From contig CAJLTE010000066.1 in assembly GCA_905209435.1 (NCBI GenBank), positions 1-18,582 on the forward strand: a stretch of 18,582 nucleotides of DNA, written 5' to 3'. The notes beneath the pieces are model-generated. The model saw only the letters and a list, made by a program, of their open reading frames with translations. It had not been told where the DNA came from and made no database searches. Each line of letters opens with the position of its first letter. Position 1 is the stretch's first letter. Positions 15,783 to 18,582 of this stretch are shown piece after piece. Made by a program: the position numbers and the translations under genes. Source of the DNA: an uncultured Blautia sp. (GTDB lineage Bacteria; Bacillota_A; Clostridia; Lachnospirales; Lachnospiraceae).

Positions 15783-16685
15783 TTATTTTACAATGCCAAC
15801 CATTTCTTTAACAGAATTAAATCCGTTCTTCTTCATGTATGCTTCAATTCCGTCGATAACCTCCAGGGTCACTGCCGGATTGTGGAAGTTTGCTGTACCA
15901 ACAGATACTGCACTTGCTCCTGCAAGAATAAATTCAATTGCATCCTCTGCACAGGAGATTCCGCCCATTCCAATGATCGGAATATTAACTGCCTGCGCTA
16001 CCTGATATACCATGCGGACCGCGATCGGTTTCACGATCGGACCTGAAACACCGCCGGTTTTGTTTGCAAGTGCAAATGTTTTTCTGTTAATATCAATCTT
16101 CATTCCTGTCAGAGTGTTGATCAAAGATACTGCATCAGCACCGCCGGCTTCTGCTCCTTTGGCGATTTCAGTAATATCTGTAACATTCGGTGTTAATTTC
16201 ATGATCACCGGCTGTTTTGCAATCTTTTTAATCTGGGCTGTGAGTTCTTCTACATGATGCGCGTCCTGGCCAAATGCAAGGAATCCTGCATTTACGTTCG
16301 GACAGGAGATGTTAATCTCCATCATATCGATTGGCTGGTCCGCCAGACGTTCTACAACTGCCAGATATTCTTCCGGTGCATGGCCACATACATTTACAAT
16401 GATCTTGGTATCATACTGTTTCAGAAACGGAATATCCCTTTCACAGAAAAGATCAATACCTGGGTTCTGCAGACCGATTGCATTCATCATACCGCCATAA
16501 ACTTCTGCTACACGTGGGGTGGGATTTCCCGTCCACGGAACATTAGCTACACCTTTAGTTGTCACTGCTCCCAGTTTGTTAATATCTACATAATCAGCAA
16601 ATTCTGCTCCTGAACCAAAGGTTCCGGATGCTACTGTTACCGGATTTTTCCATTCTACGCCGGCAATATTTACACTCATATCCAT
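15783..16685 (-). CDS. pyrD: dihydroorotate dehydrogenase, class 1B (NAD-linked) catalytic subunit
   Basis: Oxidises dihydroorotate to orotate using FMN and passes electrons to PyrK. The 300 residues match class 1B enzymes: the catalytic base is Cys128 in NISCPNV, unlike the serine of membrane class 2 enzymes; FMN-contacting GGISCAED and ASAVSVGTA lie near the C-terminus. The ATG at 16685 shares a base with the pyrK stop (TGATG), with GGAGG ten bases upstream, so synthesis of the two subunits of the heterotetramer is coupled. Confidence 0.97.
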   Translation of the reverse strand: MDMSVNIAGVEWKNPVTVASGTFGSGAEFADYVDINKLGAVTTKGVANVPWTGNPTPRVAEVYGGMMNAIGLQNPGIDLFCERDIPFLKQYDTKIIVNVCGHAPEEYLAVVERLADQPIDMMEINISCPNVNAGFLAFGQDAHHVEELTAQIKKIAKQPVIMKLTPNVTDITEIAKGAEAGGADAVSLINTLTGMKIDINRKTFALANKTGGVSGPIVKPIAVRMVYQVAQAVNIPIIGMGGISCAEDAIEFILAGASAVSVGTANFHNPAVTLEVIDGIEAYMKKNGFNSVKEMVGIVK

Positions 16686-17473
16686 CAGATTTCCACCTCC
16701 GTAGAAAGAAATACCGGACCATCCTTGCAGATTCTCTTGTTATGCACATTGCTGTGTGCATCTTTCTCTTTTGACTTGCACACGCATGCAAGGCAGGCGC
16801 CGATTCCGCATGCCATACGTTCCTCAAGGGAGATATAGCATTCGATTCCGTTTTCTTCGGCGTAATTCTTGATTGCGCGGAGCATCGGAGTCGGACCACA
16901 TGCGTAGATAATATCTGCACTTAAACCGTTCTCTCTGATGGCATCCATGACATTTCCTTTTGTTCCTACACTGCCATCTTCTGTAGCAATGTAGAGAGTT
17001 CCTGCTGCCTCAAATTCCTCTTTCAGGAATGTATGACAGTCGCGGTATCCGGCTACAATCTGTTTTTTCTCACATTTCAACTGTTTTGCAAGCTCCAGAA
17101 TCGGAGGAACACCAATTCCGCCACCCATAAGGAAGACATTTTTTCCCTCAGCTTTCTCTACAGGAAAACCATTTCCAAGCGGTCCAAGTACAGGAATGGT
17201 ATCTCCCGCTTTCAGTCTGGAAAATTCATCTGTTCCGGTTCCCTCTCCGGTTACCCGGTAGACCAGATGAAGTCTGCCATTCTCTTTGTCAATCTCGCAG
17301 AGACTGATGGGTCTCGGGAGAATCTTAGATTTATCATTTGTATAGAGAGATACAAACTGACCTGGTTTCGCTTCCGATGCAATCTTGTCTGTCTGGATCC
17401 ACATACTGCAAATACCTGCACCGATGCTCTCCTGGCTTACGATCGTGCAGATTTCTCTTTTCTTCTCGCTCAT
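16685..17473 (-). CDS. pyrK: dihydroorotate dehydrogenase electron-transfer subunit PyrK
   Basis: The iron-sulfur flavoprotein partner of PyrD, which moves electrons to NAD. The 262 residues show a ferredoxin-reductase-like fold: FAD-binding LPRPISLCE (52-60), a nucleotide-binding glycine-rich loop MGGGIGVPP (116-124), the NAD-site YACGPTPML (190-198), and a 2Fe-2S cluster motif Cys222-x4-Cys227-x2-Cys230-x18-Cys249. The ATG at 17473 is nine bases after the pyrF stop, whose TAG forms part of the TAGGAGG ribosome site. It overlaps pyrD by one base. Confidence 0.97.
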   Translation of the reverse strand: MSEKKREICTIVSQESIGAGICSMWIQTDKIASEAKPGQFVSLYTNDKSKILPRPISLCEIDKENGRLHLVYRVTGEGTGTDEFSRLKAGDTIPVLGPLGNGFPVEKAEGKNVFLMGGGIGVPPILELAKQLKCEKKQIVAGYRDCHTFLKEEFEAAGTLYIATEDGSVGTKGNVMDAIRENGLSADIIYACGPTPMLRAIKNYAEENGIECYISLEERMACGIGACLACVCKSKEKDAHSNVHNKRICKDGPVFLSTEVEI

Positions 17474-17482
17474 GCTGTCCTC

Positions 17483-18409
17483 CTAGCGATTGTTTAAAGC
17501 ACTGTTGATGTCTTCGATCATGTCTTTCACTGCCTGGCGGGATGCATCCGCATAGTTTAACTCGCCAAAGGAAGCATATTTTTCCTGTTTGTAAGCTGCA
17601 ATGATTCCACGGGAAGAGTTAACTATCGCTCCAAGTCCGTCTTCATTAAAGAAATGAACAAGGTCTGCGCCTTTTCCACCCTGTGCACCGTATCCCGGTA
17701 CAAGAATGAAGGTTTTCGGCATGATCTTACGGAGAGTTTTTCCCATTTCAGGATAAGTTGCACCTACTACTGCGCCTACATAGCTGTAACCATTTCCCAT
17801 GTATTCTTCTCCCCACTGGGCAACTTTCTCACCTACCCACTCATAAAGCGGGCGTCCATCAATGATTCTGTCCTGGAATTCTCCACTTGACGGATTAGAT
17901 GTTTTGACAAGTACGAAGAGACCTTTTTTTTCTTCTTTACATACATCAATGAATGGATTTACGCTATCTGATCCCATGTATGGATTTATCGTTGCAAAGT
18001 CTGTATCAAAACCTGCGATTTTGTTGTTTCCCACCTGAACTTTTCCAAGATGACCTACTGCATATGCAGCGGAAGTGGATCCGATATCGCCTCGTTTAAT
18101 ATCACCGATAACCACAAGTCCTTTTTCTTTACAATAGTCAACAGTTCTCTTATACGCCATCATTCCCGGAATGCCAAACTGCTCATACATTGCAATCTGT
18201 GGTTTTACCGCCGGAATCAGATCGCCGACTGCATCTACGATTCCTTTATTGTACTGCCAGATTGCTTCTGCAGCTCCCTCTAATGTCTCTCCAAGTTCAG
18301 AAAATGCCTTCTGCTGAATGTGCTGTGGAATATAGTTAAGCATTGGATCCAGTCCTACTACAATAGGAGCATTTGTTTTCTGGATTTTTTCAATAAGTTT
18401 GTTGATCAT
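17483..18409 (-). CDS. pyrF: orotidine 5'-phosphate decarboxylase (type 2)
   Basis: Removes CO2 from OMP to give UMP, the last step of pyrimidine synthesis. With 308 residues it belongs to the longer type 2 group; the catalytic Asp103, Lys105 and Asp108 are in GDIKRGD, and the phosphate-binding PGYGAQGG is in the C-terminal third. I place the start at the ATG at 18409 (MINKLIEK), with AGGAGG eight bases upstream; the frame extends 23 codons further but that region contains the promoter and lacks a ribosome site. It is the first gene of the pyr operon here. Confidence 0.97.
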   Translation of the reverse strand: MINKLIEKIQKTNAPIVVGLDPMLNYIPQHIQQKAFSELGETLEGAAEAIWQYNKGIVDAVGDLIPAVKPQIAMYEQFGIPGMMAYKRTVDYCKEKGLVVIGDIKRGDIGSTSAAYAVGHLGKVQVGNNKIAGFDTDFATINPYMGSDSVNPFIDVCKEEKKGLFVLVKTSNPSSGEFQDRIIDGRPLYEWVGEKVAQWGEEYMGNGYSYVGAVVGATYPEMGKTLRKIMPKTFILVPGYGAQGGKGADLVHFFNEDGLGAIVNSSRGIIAAYKQEKYASFGELNYADASRQAVKDMIEDINSALNNR

Positions 18410-18467
18410 GAGTATTTCCTCCTGAATATTGATATCTTTTTTTTGCATTCTACATGAAAACCTCAAC

Positions 18468-18495
18468 AGTATATGCAATTATAAACAGTTGTCAA
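18468..18495 (-). promoter_or_regulatory. predicted sigma-A promoter for pyrF-pyrK-pyrD-pyrE
   Basis: A perfect -35 TTGACA (18495-18490) and a -10 TATACT (18473-18468) are separated by 16 bases. The start is expected near 18461, giving a leader of about 50 bases. That is too short for a PyrR-type attenuator, and none is visible. Confidence 0.65.
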
Positions 18496-18496
18496 A

Positions 18497-18561
18497 CGGA
18501 TAAAATCATCCGCATTTGCTATTTGCTTGATTTAGGTCAAGCGGATATTCGCAATCCGCTT
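18497..18561. repeat. cluster of inverted repeats upstream of the pyr promoter
   Basis: Three perfect short inverted repeats lie together: CGGAT-N6-ATCCG (18497-18512), which abuts the -35 box; GCTTGA-N6-TCAAGC (18525-18542); and AAGCGGAT-N7-ATCCGCTT (18539-18561). The last two share bases 18539-18542, so they cannot form at once in one RNA. They may be an operator region or the 3' end of a gene beyond the window. The remaining bases to 18582 hold nothing recognised. Confidence 0.5.
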
Positions 18562-18582
18562 CGCTACTTGCTCATAACCAAA

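Noticed and set aside
18410..18467. PyrR-dependent attenuator in front of pyrF
   Set aside because: The leader is about 50 bases and contains neither the anti-antiterminator consensus nor a terminator hairpin.
1..18582. CRISPR arrays, tRNA/rRNA genes, transposases and phage genes
   Set aside because: No regularly spaced repeats, cloverleaf-like sequences or recombinase motifs were found when reading both strands.

Overview
The window is a stretch of ordinary-looking chromosome from a low-to-moderate G+C Firmicute, most likely family Lachnospiraceae (class Clostridia; gut genera such as Blautia, Dorea or Mediterraneibacter fit). This rests on the protein families and gene order seen: PyrK/NAD-type PyrD, a long M29 aminopeptidase, a RadA partner protein typical of this family, strong AGGAGG ribosome sites and TTG/ATG starts. 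All seventeen well-supported complete genes lie on the minus strand, so the order of transcription runs from high to low coordinates.

From right to left: (1) A pyrimidine operon pyrF-pyrK-pyrD-pyrE (18409-15043) with a good sigma-A promoter at 18495-18468, ending in an unlisted 50-residue membrane protein gene (15000-14848) and an intrinsic terminator (14834-14797). The genes cover the last three steps to UMP plus the electron-transfer subunit of PyrD. (2) A small group vanZ-like, three-helix membrane protein, M29 metallo-aminopeptidase (14774-11937). (3) A 327-base intergenic region with an inverted repeat, a TTGACA/TAGAAT promoter and a very strong terminator-like hairpin, followed by purine genes purE-purM-purN-purD (11609-7882) and a cluster of three tandem hairpins. 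(4) An alkD-like DNA alkylation-repair gene and an sseB-family gene (7630-6133), closed by a terminator. (5) gntR-clpC (5949-3101), in which a GntR/YtrA-type repressor sits where ctsR-mcsA-mcsB would be expected. (6) A 137-residue conserved protein translationally coupled to radA, then a HAD phosphatase (2893-367). (7) A left-hand intergenic region (1-366) with a roughly 195-base imperfect palindrome.

The window is mostly housekeeping: nucleotide synthesis (pyr and pur), protein quality control (ClpC) and DNA repair (RadA, AlkD-like). No phage, transposase, CRISPR array, rRNA or tRNA was seen. The features most worth a second look are the GntR-ClpC-(137 aa)-RadA locus without CtsR/McsAB, the terminator-like hairpin at the predicted start of the purE transcript, the 50-residue membrane protein behind pyrE, the N-terminally extended M29 peptidase, and the long palindrome at the left edge. 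I found no convincing wholly new multi-gene system.
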